Shown here in pieces: positions 23,697 to 31,761 of a DNA stretch of 35,992 nt. The stretch comes from Solirubrobacterales bacterium (GTDB lineage: Bacteria > Actinomycetota > Thermoleophilia > Solirubrobacterales > Solirubrobacteraceae), in the NCBI GenBank assembly GCA_019239375.1, contig JAFAZZ010000179.1:1-35992 (forward strand), written 5' to 3'. The translations under genes and the position numbers were made by a program. Position 1 is the first letter of the stretch. Each line of letters opens with the position of its first letter. The notes below the pieces were generated by a model. The model saw only the letters and a list, made by a program, of their open reading frames with translations, was not told the DNA's origin and made no database searches.

Positions 23697-24623
23697 TCAG
23701 TAGGCCGTGCAGCGGGTCCGGTGGCGCGGGACGGCCTTGTAGCGCGGCTCCTGGCCCCGGTGCCACAGGACGGCATCGATATCGGCCTCGCGGGCGCCGG
23801 CGCGCTGCGCGGCGAGGAGCGCCACCGTGTGCAGCGCGCAGCCCCGGATCTCGACCTCTTCGCGGGATCCGTGCTCGATCAGCTCGCCGGCGCCGATTCG
23901 CGCGAGGAGGCGGGCGTCGTAGGTGAGCAGGCCGTCGAGGCGCAGAACGTGCGGGACCAGGTTGTCGGCGAACATCGTCAGCCGATCGAGATCGCGGAAC
24001 GCCGCCACGCCGGCGCGTGCCAGATCGGCGGCGGCGATCTGGGCGCGCTTGAGGAACGGGAGCGCGAGTCGGTCGTAGCGCGAGGTGTCGGCGAAGCTGT
24101 CCCACGCGCTCAGGTGCTCCACGAGGGCGACGGCGGAGCTTCCGGCCCCATCGACGACGGCCGCGAAGCGCCCGCCATGCTCGGTGGTGACGCGCCGCCC
24201 TAGGTCATTCAGCGACCGAGCGAACAGGGCCATCAGCTCGTGCTTCGGATCCTGGTCCAGGGTTCTGGCGAGCGCAGCTTCGTCCAGCCCGGCCAGTGCC
24301 CGTGCCGACCACGGGCCGGACGTGACGAACCGGTCGTGAAGCGCACCGGCGATCGTGAAGTAGCCGGAGCGGCCTGAGCGCTTGCGCAGAGTGGGGAACC
24401 AGCCAGAGCCGAAGTTGATCGCATCGAGGGTCAACCAGAAAGCGGCGAGTTCCTCGCGCGTGCCTTCGGTCGGGTGAACCTCGGGGTCAGAGCCGCCGGG
24501 CGGCAGGTCGATCGGAAGCGTGGCCACATAGGCGGCGATGCGCTCGCGCTCGATGCGCACGTATTCGGCCCGCTCCGCCACGACCCCGCAGGCCGCTCTG
24601 AGCTCCTCCAGCACATCGGTCAC
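23697..24623 (-). CDS. Queuosine 5'-phosphate N-glycosylase/hydrolase (queuosine salvage protein, DUF2419)
   Basis: A soluble enzyme of 308 residues of the Qng1/DUF2419 family, which releases queuine from queuosine 5'-phosphate so the base can be put back into tRNA. Characteristic stretches are TLDAINFGSGWFPTLRK, the aromatic-rich YFTIAGALHDRF, FADNLVPHVLR, GLLTYDARLLARI, and the C-terminal HGSREEVEIRGCALHTVALLAAQ. Full family length is about 300-340. The gene converges on the Rho-like gene with a 9-bp gap and diverges from pcrA with 48 bp between starts. No tgt or other queuosine gene lies nearby, so the use of the product cannot be confirmed here. Confidence 0.88.
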   Translation of the reverse strand: MTDVLEELRAACGVVAERAEYVRIERERIAAYVATLPIDLPPGGSDPEVHPTEGTREELAAFWLTLDAINFGSGWFPTLRKRSGRSGYFTIAGALHDRFVTSGPWSARALAGLDEAALARTLDQDPKHELMALFARSLNDLGRRVTTEHGGRFAAVVDGAGSSAVALVEHLSAWDSFADTSRYDRLALPFLKRAQIAAADLARAGVAAFRDLDRLTMFADNLVPHVLRLDGLLTYDARLLARIGAGELIEHGSREEVEIRGCALHTVALLAAQRAGAREADIDAVLWHRGQEPRYKAVPRHRTRCTAY

Positions 24624-24671
24624 CAGCGGAGAGTTTCAGACCACCGCCCTCGCTACCGTTGAACTTCATTC

Positions 24672-27600
24672 ATGGCTGACACCGCCACCGAGCTTGAAAC
24701 GCTGCTCGCCGGGCTGAACGAGCCCCAGCGTGAGGCGGTGATCTACGGCGAGGGCCCGCTGCTGATCCTGGCCGGCGCCGGCTCGGGAAAGACGCGCGTG
24801 CTGACCCACCGGATCGCGTATCTGATCGCCACCGATGCGGCCAAGCCGAACGAGATCCTGGCCATCACGTTCACCAACAAGGCGGCCGGCGAGATGCGCG
24901 ACCGAGCCGAGCTCTTGGTCGGCCGGCGGGTGCGGGCGATGTGGGTGATGACCTTCCATGCCGCCTGCGCCCGGATGCTGCGGGCGCACGCCGACCGCCT
25001 CGGCTACACCCGCCGGTTCACGATCTATGACCAGGCCGACTCGCGCCGGCTGGTCAAGCGCTGCCTGGACGAGCTGGGGATCGATCCCAAGCGGTTCACA
25101 CCGGCGGCGATCCACAGCCAGATCTCGGACGCCAAGAACAAGCTGCGCGACGCCGATGCCTATGGGCGGATGGTCGGCTCCTACTTCGAGCAGACCGTGG
25201 CCGACGCGTACCGGATGTACGAGCGCGAGCTTCACCGGATGAACGCGATGGACTTCGACGACCTCCTCGTCAACGCCGTTAACGTCCTGCAACTCTTCCA
25301 GGAGGTTCGCGACCAGTACGCCACGGGCTTTCGCCACGTGCTGGTCGACGAGTACCAGGACACCAACCACGCCCAGTACCGCTGGCTGCAGCTGCTGGCC
25401 GAGGAGCGCCGAAACCTGATGGTGGTGGGCGACGATGCCCAATGCCTGGTCGCCGGCACGTTGGTGACGATGGCCGATGGGTCGCGCCGGCCGATCGAGG
25501 AGGTGGCGGTCGGAGACCACGTGCTATCAGCGTGGGGCGGCGGTTCGTTCGGACCGGCCCGGGTCACGCGAGTGCATCGCTCACGGCGGGTTGATGGGGT
25601 CGCGATCACGCTGCGCTCGGGTCGGCGGCTGGTGAGCACGCCGGAGCACACGCACTTCGCGGGATATCGGTCGGTGGCGCCGGCGGGTGGCGCGGTGGCG
25701 CCGGCGGGTGGGGCGGGGGCGCCGGCGGGTGGCGCGGTGGGGGTGGCGCCGGTGGGTGGGGCGGTGGCGCCGGTGGGTGGGGCGGTGGCGCCAGTGGGTG
25801 GCACGGTGGCGCCGGCAACCCTTCCCCGGCGGGACCTTCAGCCCATCGGCCGCGGCGTTTACCCGAACCCCGGCCGGCGCACGCTCGCCACCACCGCCAC
25901 CATGCAAAACGCGCCAAAGTCGACCTTCGTCCGCGGCTTTGGCGACATAAGCATCCACACCATGCTTATGTCGCCAGGGCGGTCCGCCAGCGGGGAGTTT
26001 GCTGCGTTTTACAGCGGCTCCGCGGACGCTGGCGAGCGCCGGCGGCGTGCCCGGCCGGGCGCGGATGGTGGCGAGCCACGTCGTGACCGGCCCGGCGGGG
26101 ACGCTGGCGAGCGCCGGCGGCGCGCCCGGTTGGGCGCGGACGGTGGCGAGCCACGTCGTTATCGGCTCGGCGGGGACGCTGACGAGCGCCGGCGGCCTGC
26201 CGTGCCCGGCGCGGACGCTGGCGAGCGCCGGCGGCCTGCCCGGCTCGGCGGGGACGCTGGCGAGCGCCGGCGGCCTGCCCTGCCCGGCGCGGACGCTGGC
26301 GAGGCCCGCCGGCGTGGCCGGTTCGGCGCGGATGGAGGCGCGCTCCCGTTGATGCCGGCGGCGTTCGTCCGCGCCGGCATGGTGATGTTCGACCACGACG
26401 GCGGCTATGACGTGGTGGAGAGAGTGGAGCGCGTCGCGCTCGACGCGCCTGTCTACGACCTCGACGTCGAGGCCGCGCACAACTTCATCGCCAACGGGAT
26501 CGTCACCCACAACTCGATCTACGGCTTCCGCGGCGCGGATATCAAGAACATCCTCGAGTTCGAGGACACGTTCCCGGATGCGCATGTGGTCAAGCTCGAA
26601 CAGAACTACCGCTCGACCCAGACGATTCTCGACGCGGCGAACGCGGTCATCCGCAACAACCGGGCCCAGAAGCCGAAGTCGCTGTGGACGGAGCTCGGAC
26701 AGGGCGACCCGATCAAGGTGCGCGAACTCGAGGACGAGCACGCCGAGGCCCGTTATGTGGCCGGCGAGGTCCAGCGCCTGCTCGACGAGGGGGTGTCGCG
26801 AGCGGAAATTGCGGTCTTCTACCGGACCAACGCACAGTCGCGCGTGCTTCAGGACACGCTGGTCCGGGGGGAGATCCCGTACCAGGTGATCGGCGGCACC
26901 AAGTTCTACGACCGGGCCGAGATCAAGGACGCCATCGCCTACCTGGTGACGCTCGTCAATCCGCACGATGCCGGCGCCTTCACCCGCATCGTCAACTCGC
27001 CCAAGCGCGGGATCGGCGCAACGTCGATGTCGAAGGTACTCGCGTACACCAACACGACCGGGACCTCGATCTGGGACGCGGCCTCCGCGCCCGAGCAGGT
27101 GCCCAGTCTGGGTGCGCCCGCGATCAAGGCACTGCGGCGGTTCATGGGGACCATGCAGGTGCTGCGCGAGCGCGCGGAGGCGAACCCACCTGTCTCGGCG
27201 CTGCTCAAGGAGCTCTTGCAGGAGACGGGATATCTCGAGTCGCTCGAGGCCGAGCGGACGATCGAGGCCCAGGGCCGCCTCGAGAACCTCGAGGAACTCA
27301 TCAACGTCGCGGCCGAGTACGACACGCTGACCGCAGCGGAGCCTGAGCGGGAGGCATCGCTGGCCGATTTCCTCGAGCAGATCGCGCTGCTGTCCGACGC
27401 CGATGACCGCAGCGATGACCAGGGGCTGGTCACGCTGATGACGCTGCATAACGCGAAGGGGCTGGAGTATCCGATCGTGTTCATGATCGGCTGCGAGGAG
27501 GGCGTCTTCCCGCACTCCCGCGCGCTCGACGAGGGCGGTCTGGAGGAGGAGCGCCGGCTCTGCTACGTGGGCATCACCCGCGCCCAGCGCGACCTGTACC

Positions 27601-27956
27601 TGACCTACGCCCGCACGCGCAATGTGTTCGGCGCGCGCAGCTTCGGAGCCCCCAGCCGCTTCGTCTCGGAGATCCCGGCCGCGCTGACTGACCGCGATCG
27701 CCAGCAGCCGCGCGGATTCGCGGCAATCCGCGCGCGGGCTACCCGATGGAGCCGAAGTGAGGAGGAGGTGGCTGCCTGGGAGGACGAAGCGAGGTCCGCT
27801 CCGGCGTTCAGGCTCGGTGAGGACGTCGCGCACCCGAAGTTCGGCGAGGGCGTCGTGACCGGGCTCGAGCCGGGAGGAATCGTCGTGATCCGCTTCAGCG
27901 GGGACGGCTCCGAGCGCAAGATGGTGGCCGACCTGGCCCCGATCTCTAGGCGGTAG
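24672..27956 (+). CDS. pcrA: UvrD/PcrA-type 3'-5' DNA helicase precursor interrupted by an intein
   Basis: A superfamily 1 helicase acting in repair and in clearing stalled complexes. The 1094-residue precursor would leave 737 residues after intein removal, near the usual PcrA size. Motifs in order: NEPQREAV (Q motif), ILAGAGSGKTRVLTHRIAYL (Walker A), AITFTNKAAGEM, LVDEYQDTNHAQY (Walker B), VVGDDAQ, then after the intein SIYGFRGADIKN, LEQNYRSTQTILDAAN, VTLMTLHNAKGLEYP and EERRLCYVGITRAQRDLYL. The C-terminal part, GEDVAHPKFGEGVV then VIRFSGDGSERKM, matches the PcrA tail that can bind RNA polymerase. The intein sits between DDAQ and SIYG in helicase motif III. The 3' end is repeated downstream. 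It is divergent from the Qng1-type gene. Confidence 0.96.
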   Translation: MADTATELETLLAGLNEPQREAVIYGEGPLLILAGAGSGKTRVLTHRIAYLIATDAAKPNEILAITFTNKAAGEMRDRAELLVGRRVRAMWVMTFHAACARMLRAHADRLGYTRRFTIYDQADSRRLVKRCLDELGIDPKRFTPAAIHSQISDAKNKLRDADAYGRMVGSYFEQTVADAYRMYERELHRMNAMDFDDLLVNAVNVLQLFQEVRDQYATGFRHVLVDEYQDTNHAQYRWLQLLAEERRNLMVVGDDAQCLVAGTLVTMADGSRRPIEEVAVGDHVLSAWGGGSFGPARVTRVHRSRRVDGVAITLRSGRRLVSTPEHTHFAGYRSVAPAGGAVAPAGGAGAPAGGAVGVAPVGGAVAPVGGAVAPVGGTVAPATLPRRDLQPIGRGVYPNPGRRTLATTATMQNAPKSTFVRGFGDISIHTMLMSPGRSASGEFAAFYSGSADAGERRRRARPGADGGEPRRDRPGGDAGERRRRARLGADGGEPRRYRLGGDADERRRPAVPGADAGERRRPARLGGDAGERRRPALPGADAGEARRRGRFGADGGALPLMPAAFVRAGMVMFDHDGGYDVVERVERVALDAPVYDLDVEAAHNFIANGIVTHNSIYGFRGADIKNILEFEDTFPDAHVVKLEQNYRSTQTILDAANAVIRNNRAQKPKSLWTELGQGDPIKVRELEDEHAEARYVAGEVQRLLDEGVSRAEIAVFYRTNAQSRVLQDTLVRGEIPYQVIGGTKFYDRAEIKDAIAYLVTLVNPHDAGAFTRIVNSPKRGIGATSMSKVLAYTNTTGTSIWDAASAPEQVPSLGAPAIKALRRFMGTMQVLRERAEANPPVSALLKELLQETGYLESLEAERTIEAQGRLENLEELINVAAEYDTLTAAEPEREASLADFLEQIALLSDADDRSDDQGLVTLMTLHNAKGLEYPIVFMIGCEEGVFPHSRALDEGGLEEERRLCYVGITRAQRDLYLTYARTRNVFGARSFGAPSRFVSEIPAALTDRDRQQPRGFAAIRARATRWSRSEEEVAAWEDEARSAPAFRLGEDVAHPKFGEGVVTGLEPGGIVVIRFSGDGSERKMVADLAPISRR
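25675..25815 (+). repeat. 21-bp tandem repeat array inside the intein
   Basis: About six and a half copies of a 21-bp unit close to GGTGGCGCGGTGGCGCCGGC, coding for repeats of VAPAGGA/VAPVGGA. One copy is extended by six bases (VGVAPVGGA). All variants keep the reading frame. The array starts directly after splicing block B, where an endonuclease or linker is found in larger inteins. Confidence 0.93.
25903..26013. repeat. Palindromic element (REP/MITE-like) inside the intein
   Basis: A segment with lower GC than its surroundings. A perfect 15-bp inverted repeat, TGGCGACATAAGCAT (25940-25954) and ATGCTTATGTCGCCA (25962-25976), encloses a 7-base loop. A second inverted repeat, GCCAAAG (25913-25919) with CTTTGGC (25937-25943), lies to its left. 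Imperfect outer arms TGCAAAACGCGCCAAAG (25903-25919) and the complement of 25997-26013 match at 13 of 17 positions. The element is translated in frame as part of the intein. No target-site duplication was recognised. Confidence 0.7.
26022..26345 (+). repeat. 36/39-bp tandem repeat array inside the intein
   Basis: About eight degenerate copies of a 39-bp unit (36 bp in two copies), based on GCGGACGCTGGCGAGCGCCG. They code for units such as GADAGERRRPARL and GGDAGERRRPALP. Every length change is a multiple of three, so the frame is preserved. No CRISPR-type constant repeats with unique spacers are present. The array ends shortly before the C-terminal splicing half. Confidence 0.93.
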
Positions 27957-28081
27957 GCGGACGCGCAGCCGACCTAACCCCGATCTCGAGGCGGTAGACG
28001 CGCGGCTGGCCTGGCCCCGATCTCGAGGCGGTAGGGGCGGACGCGCGGCCGACCTGGCGCGGGCTCGAGGCGGTAGGGCGG
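27927..28081 (+). repeat. Degenerate tandem duplication of the pcrA 3' end
   Basis: Four copies of a unit of about 37-43 bp based on GCCGACCTGGCCCCGATCTC and GAGGCGGTAG, starting at 27927, 27968, 28005 and 28048. Copy one is the last coding part of pcrA (ADLAPISRR and its TAG stop). Copies two to four fill most of the 184-bp gap before folD. The stop codon is in copy one, so the other copies are untranslated. The origin is probably slippage or unequal exchange. Confidence 0.85.
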
Positions 28082-28140
28082 GAGGACGATCCGCGCGGAG
28101 AGGCGAGGCGGGCGGCCGATCCTCTAGGGTGGCGGCCCAG

Positions 28141-28998
28141 ATGAGCGCGACGATCATTGACGGCAGAGAAGTGGCGGCCCGCGTCCGCGCCGAGGTGGCG
28201 CGGGACGTGGCGGAGATGCGCAAGCGCACCGGACGCATCCCAGGCCTCGCCACCATCCTGGTCGGCGAGGACCCGGCCTCCGAGGTGTATGTCCGCGGCA
28301 AGCGCAAGGCCTCCGCGGAGGCTGGGATCACCGATCACCATCAGCACCTTCCGGCTGGCGCCTCGCAGAGGGAGGTGGCAGCGGTGATCGAGGAGTGCAA
28401 CGACAGTCCAGACGTCAGCGGCATCCTGCTCCAGCTTCCGGTCCCGGAAGGTCTCGACGGCAAGGCGCTCACCGCGATGATCTCTCCCGACAAGGATGTC
28501 GACGGCCTCACCCAGGTCAGCGCCGGGCGCCTCATGCAGGGCGCGCCCGGGCTGCGGCCGTGCACGCCGCTCGGCGTGATCGAGCTGCTCGACAGCTATT
28601 CGGTGGCGCTCGAGGGAGCCCAGGCCGTGGTGGTCGGCCGCTCCGACCTGGTCGGCAAGCCGGTGGCGTTCCTGCTGCTGGAGCGCAACGCGACCGTCAC
28701 CATGTGCCACTCGCGCACAAAGGACCTTCCGGGCGTGTGCGCGCGGGCCGACGTGCTGATTGCCGCGGTCGGGCGGACCGAACTGATCGGAGCCGACTAC
28801 GTCAAGCCGGGAGCGGCGGTGATCGACGTCGGGATCAACCGCACCGAAGACGGGCTGAAGGGCGACGTGCAGTTCGAGCCGGTGGCGGACAAGGCTGGGC
28901 TGATCACGCCGGTGCCGGGTGGGGTGGGGCCGATGACCATCGCGATGCTGCTCCGTAACACGATGACGGCAGCGCAGCTTGCTGCCGGCGAGCAGTAA
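28141..28998 (+). CDS. folD: Bifunctional methylenetetrahydrofolate dehydrogenase/cyclohydrolase
   Basis: Cytosolic enzyme of 285 residues that interconverts 5,10-methylene-, methenyl- and 10-formyl-tetrahydrofolate with NADP(H). The catalytic segment SEVYVRGKRKASAEAGI carries the conserved Tyr and Lys. Next are GILLQLPVPEGLD, PDKDVDGL, PCTPLGVIELL, the nucleotide-binding VVGRSDLVGKPVA, and the C-terminal PVPGGVGPMTIAMLL signature. ATG at 28141 is preferred; an in-frame GTG lies 12 bases earlier. It follows the pcrA repeat region, and the next gene (membrane protein) begins 35 bases after its stop, so it may lead a small operon. Confidence 0.96.
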   Translation: MSATIIDGREVAARVRAEVARDVAEMRKRTGRIPGLATILVGEDPASEVYVRGKRKASAEAGITDHHQHLPAGASQREVAAVIEECNDSPDVSGILLQLPVPEGLDGKALTAMISPDKDVDGLTQVSAGRLMQGAPGLRPCTPLGVIELLDSYSVALEGAQAVVVGRSDLVGKPVAFLLLERNATVTMCHSRTKDLPGVCARADVLIAAVGRTELIGADYVKPGAAVIDVGINRTEDGLKGDVQFEPVADKAGLITPVPGGVGPMTIAMLLRNTMTAAQLAAGEQ

Positions 28999-29033
28999 GC
29001 AGGACCAGGCCGGTCGATCTCGAACCAGTAACC

Positions 29034-29576
29034 GTGGAGAACCAGATCCGCCGAGTGCACCTGGAGCGGCTGACGCGGGAGGACTGGGTCGTCGCTGGCG
29101 TGGCCGCGCTGCTCGTCCTCGATCTGCTCGCGCTGCCTTGGTTCTCGTTCGGCGCGACGATCAGCGTCGGATCCGACAGCGTCTCGATTGGCGGGTCACT
29201 CACGGCGGTTGATGCGCCGGACGCGTGGCTGGGCGTGCTGGCGGTGCTCTGTGCCGCCTTCCTCATCACCGACCTCGCCTTCGAGCGGCTCTTGCCCGAG
29301 ACTCGACTGCCGTCGATCGCCTCCGACCGCGAGACCACGCGCTACATCCTGGCCTGCGTGGCGGCCGGGCTGATCGGCCTGAAGTTCGTGCTGCACCTGG
29401 GGCGGTTCGGGGAGCTCGCGCTCGGGTTCTGGGTGGGGCTCCTGCTCGTCGCGGGCCTGGTGGCGCTGACCAGGCGAGTGCGCCAGCCCACGGGCGCCGC
29501 CCCTCCGCCGGCCGCAGCGTCGACCGCCCCGGCTGCCACGAGCGAGGTTACGCCCGAGCCCGGCTCGAGCGTCTGA
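29034..29576 (+). CDS. Small membrane protein of unknown function, four helices
   Basis: A 180-residue integral membrane protein with a charged start (NQIRRVHLERLTREDW) and four hydrophobic segments at about 20-40, 62-85, 105-122 and 128-146. It ends in a Pro/Ala/Thr-rich tail of about 30 residues. A short polar loop with VGSDSVSIGGS lies between helices one and two. No enzyme motif is visible. GTG is the start. The next gene, 11 bp downstream, encodes another membrane protein of similar size and layout, so the pair may form a complex or be distant duplicates. Both sit between folD and gatCAB on the same strand. Confidence 0.75.
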   Translation: MENQIRRVHLERLTREDWVVAGVAALLVLDLLALPWFSFGATISVGSDSVSIGGSLTAVDAPDAWLGVLAVLCAAFLITDLAFERLLPETRLPSIASDRETTRYILACVAAGLIGLKFVLHLGRFGELALGFWVGLLLVAGLVALTRRVRQPTGAAPPPAAASTAPAATSEVTPEPGSSV

Positions 29577-29587
29577 CCGCGAGACGG

Positions 29588-30034
29588 ATGGACGTTCACG
29601 CGTCGCGGCTTCGGCGTGGCGAGGTGCTCGCCGGCGCCGGCGCGCTGCTGCTGGCGGTGTTTCTCCTCACTGGTCACTGGGCCGGGTCTCGCTCCGGCTG
29701 GGGCGTATTGGTCAGCCTTCGCTGGCTCCTGGCGCTGACCATCGCCGCCGCCTTTGGGCTGGTGCTGGTGCAGGCGAGCCGGCACGCGCCGGCGCTGCCG
29801 GTCACGATGAGCCTCCTGGTCACGGTGCTCGGCGCGATCAGCGCGCTCGCGCTCGTCTACCGCGTACTGATCGACCCACCGGCCCACCAGCATGCCGCCG
29901 CGTACCTCGGCCTCCTCAGCGCGATCGGGCTCGCCTACGGCGGCTACCTGTCCATGCGCCAGGAGGGGATCGCGCAGCGCGACGCGCCGCAGGACATCCC
30001 GGTCGTCCAGCCGCGGCGGGAGAACGGCTCCTAG
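29588..30034 (+). CDS. Small membrane protein of unknown function, second of a pair
   Basis: A 148-residue membrane protein. A basic start (DVHASRLRRGE) is followed by helices at about 12-29 (VLAGAGALLLAVFLLTGHW), 38-58, 66-88 and 100-117, then a polar tail ending PVVQPRRENGS. The RVLIDPP segment and the AYGGYLSMRQEG segment look conserved in character but I do not know the family. ATG at 29588 is preferred because the open frame upstream overlaps the previous gene. The stop is 12 bp before gatC, so co-transcription with the amidotransferase genes is likely. Confidence 0.75.
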   Translation: MDVHASRLRRGEVLAGAGALLLAVFLLTGHWAGSRSGWGVLVSLRWLLALTIAAAFGLVLVQASRHAPALPVTMSLLVTVLGAISALALVYRVLIDPPAHQHAAAYLGLLSAIGLAYGGYLSMRQEGIAQRDAPQDIPVVQPRRENGS

Positions 30035-30046
30035 AATCCAGGCCGG

Positions 30047-30334
30047 ATGCTCGACCACGCGCAGGTTCTCCACGTCGCCCGGTTGGCCCGGCTTGAGCTG
30101 AGCGACGACGAGGTCGACCGGATGGCCGCCGAGCTATCGGGCGTGCTCGACCACATCGAGAAGATCCGCGAGCTCGACCTCGAGGGCGTGCCGCCCACCT
30201 CACACGTCATCGACGTGGTGAACGCCCTGCGCGCCGATGAGCCCGCGCCGTCGCTGCCGCGGGAGGTCATCCTTGCGGCGGCTCCCGAGCCCCTGAACGA
30301 CGGCTTCGGGGTACCGAGTCCCGGCGCGGCGTGA
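30047..30334 (+). CDS. gatC: Asp-tRNA(Asn)/Glu-tRNA(Gln) amidotransferase subunit C
   Basis: Small structural subunit of 95 residues that holds GatA and GatB together. Typical features: [26 protein letters not shown]-like start (residues 5-30), ILDHIEKI-type helix, and a PTSHV motif ([18 protein letters not shown]) ending in a disordered tail. ATG at 30047. Its stop overlaps the gatA GTG by four bases (GTGA). Confidence 0.95.
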   Translation: MLDHAQVLHVARLARLELSDDEVDRMAAELSGVLDHIEKIRELDLEGVPPTSHVIDVVNALRADEPAPSLPREVILAAAPEPLNDGFGVPSPGAA

Positions 30335-31761
30335 GCGAGCTGGTCGACCTGACCGCGGCCCAGGCGGCGGAGCGGATCAGCGCCGGCGAGATCAGCGCCG
30401 CCGAAGTGTTCGAGGCCTACCAGGAGCGGGCTCGCGCGGACGAACTGAACGCGTTCACATGGGTGGCCGATTCAGCGCCGGACGGCAGTGGCCACTCGGA
30501 CAACCGGCCGCTCGGTGGGGTCCCGATCGCGGCCAAGGACCTGTTCTGCACGGAGGGCGTGCCGAGCCAGGCGGGCTCGCGCATCCTCGAGGGATATCGG
30601 CCGCCGTACAGCGCGACGGTGGTCAAGAAGCTGGCCGAGGCCGGCGCGCCGCTGCTGGGCAAGACCAACCAGGACGAGTTCGCCATGGGCTCCTCCAACG
30701 AGAACTCCGGGTTCGGGCCGGTGCTCAACCCGTGGGACCGCACGCGCGTTCCGGGCGGCTCCTCCGGCGGAAGCGCTGCGGCGGTGGCGGCCGGAATGGC
30801 TCCGTGGGCCATCGGCACCGACACGGGAGGATCAATCCGCCAGCCGGCGGCCCTATGCGGAATCGTCGGGCTGAAGCCGACCTACGGCGCCTGCTCGCGC
30901 TACGGCATGATCGCCTTCGCCTCCTCGCTGGACCAGGCCGGCCCGCTCGCCCGGGACGTGACCGATGCCGCGCTGATCCTCCGCCACACGATCGGCCGGG
31001 ATCCCCATGATTCCACCTCGCTCGAGTTCCCGGGAGAGGTCGAACGGCCGAAATCCGAAGACCTCAGGGGGATTCGGCTGGGCGTGCCCGAGGATCTCAC
31101 CGGTGCCGAGGGTGGCGTCGAGCCGGGGGTGCGGGAGAGCTTCGACGCGACGTTGGCCCTCGCCGAGGGGCTGGGGGCTTCCATCGAGTCCTGCCGGCTG
31201 CCCCATGCGCCCCACGCGCTGTCGGCCTACTACCTGATCGCGCCGGCCGAGGCCTCGGCGAACCTGGCCCGCTTCGACGCCGTCCGCTACGGCCTGCGAA
31301 TTGCGGGCGACGAGGATCTGATCACGATGTACAGCCGCACGCGCCAGGTGGGCTTCGGGTCGGAGGTCAAGCGGCGGATCATGCTCGGCACCTACGCGCT
31401 CTCGAGCGGCTACTACGAGGCGTACTACGGAACGGCCCAGAGGGTGCGCACCAAAGTCGCCGAGGACTTCCGTGCTGCCTTCGAGCAATTCGATTTCATA
31501 GTCACGCCGACCAGCCCGTGGACGGCGTTCGAACTCGGCGCGAAGACCGCGGATCCGCTCGCGATGTACCTGAACGACTTCCTGACCGTTCCCATGTCAC
31601 TCGCGGGCACACCGGCGATCTCGATCCCATCGGGCCTGAGCGATGGGCTCCCCGTGGGCTTCCAGCTCGCCGGCCCGGCGTTCAGCGAAAGCCGCCTGCT
31701 CGACTGCGCGTATGCGCTCGAGCGGGCGATCGGCTTCGACGGGAGCAAGGCGAGAGGATGA
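30331..31761 (+). CDS. gatA: Asp-tRNA(Asn)/Glu-tRNA(Gln) amidotransferase subunit A
   Basis: Glutaminase subunit of 476 residues of the amidase-signature family, releasing ammonia from glutamine for tRNA-bound Asp or Glu. The catalytic Ser-Ser-Lys set is visible: Lys in PIAAKDLFC (about residue 70), the Gly/Ser-rich [14 protein letters not shown], and Ser in [14 protein letters not shown]. Further family stretches are [39 protein letters not shown] and the C-terminal [19 protein letters not shown]. It is coupled to gatC (GTGA) and gatB (ATGA). Confidence 0.97.
   Translation: MSELVDLTAAQAAERISAGEISAAEVFEAYQERARADELNAFTWVADSAPDGSGHSDNRPLGGVPIAAKDLFCTEGVPSQAGSRILEGYRPPYSATVVKKLAEAGAPLLGKTNQDEFAMGSSNENSGFGPVLNPWDRTRVPGGSSGGSAAAVAAGMAPWAIGTDTGGSIRQPAALCGIVGLKPTYGACSRYGMIAFASSLDQAGPLARDVTDAALILRHTIGRDPHDSTSLEFPGEVERPKSEDLRGIRLGVPEDLTGAEGGVEPGVRESFDATLALAEGLGASIESCRLPHAPHALSAYYLIAPAEASANLARFDAVRYGLRIAGDEDLITMYSRTRQVGFGSEVKRRIMLGTYALSSGYYEAYYGTAQRVRTKVAEDFRAAFEQFDFIVTPTSPWTAFELGAKTADPLAMYLNDFLTVPMSLAGTPAISIPSGLSDGLPVGFQLAGPAFSESRLLDCAYALERAIGFDGSKARG

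Larger units (their letters stand above)
25443..26513 (+). other. Intein within pcrA (endonuclease-less, repeat-filled)
   Basis: In-frame protein-splicing element of 357 residues (precursor 258-614). Block A starts with Cys (CLVAGTLVTMADGSRR, then VAVGDHVLS). Block B reads VSTPEHTHFAG with the TxxH pair. Blocks F and G are VYDLDVEAAHNFIANGIVTHN-like, ending in His-Asn, followed by Ser of the host. All residues needed for class 1 splicing are present. The middle has no LAGLIDADG or other endonuclease motif. In its place are a 7-residue repeat array, a short segment coded by a palindromic element, and a 12/13-residue Arg/Asp/Gly repeat array. The frame is unbroken. Splicing activity is inferred from the intact motifs. 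Confidence 0.93.

Noticed and set aside
26022-26345. CRISPR-like array
   Set aside because: Units are contiguous 36/39-bp coding repeats with no unique spacers, and the helicase frame continues through them.
25581-28331. 916-codon open frame antisense to pcrA and its intein
   Set aside because: It mirrors the helicase, the repeat arrays and part of folD; no domain is recognisable.
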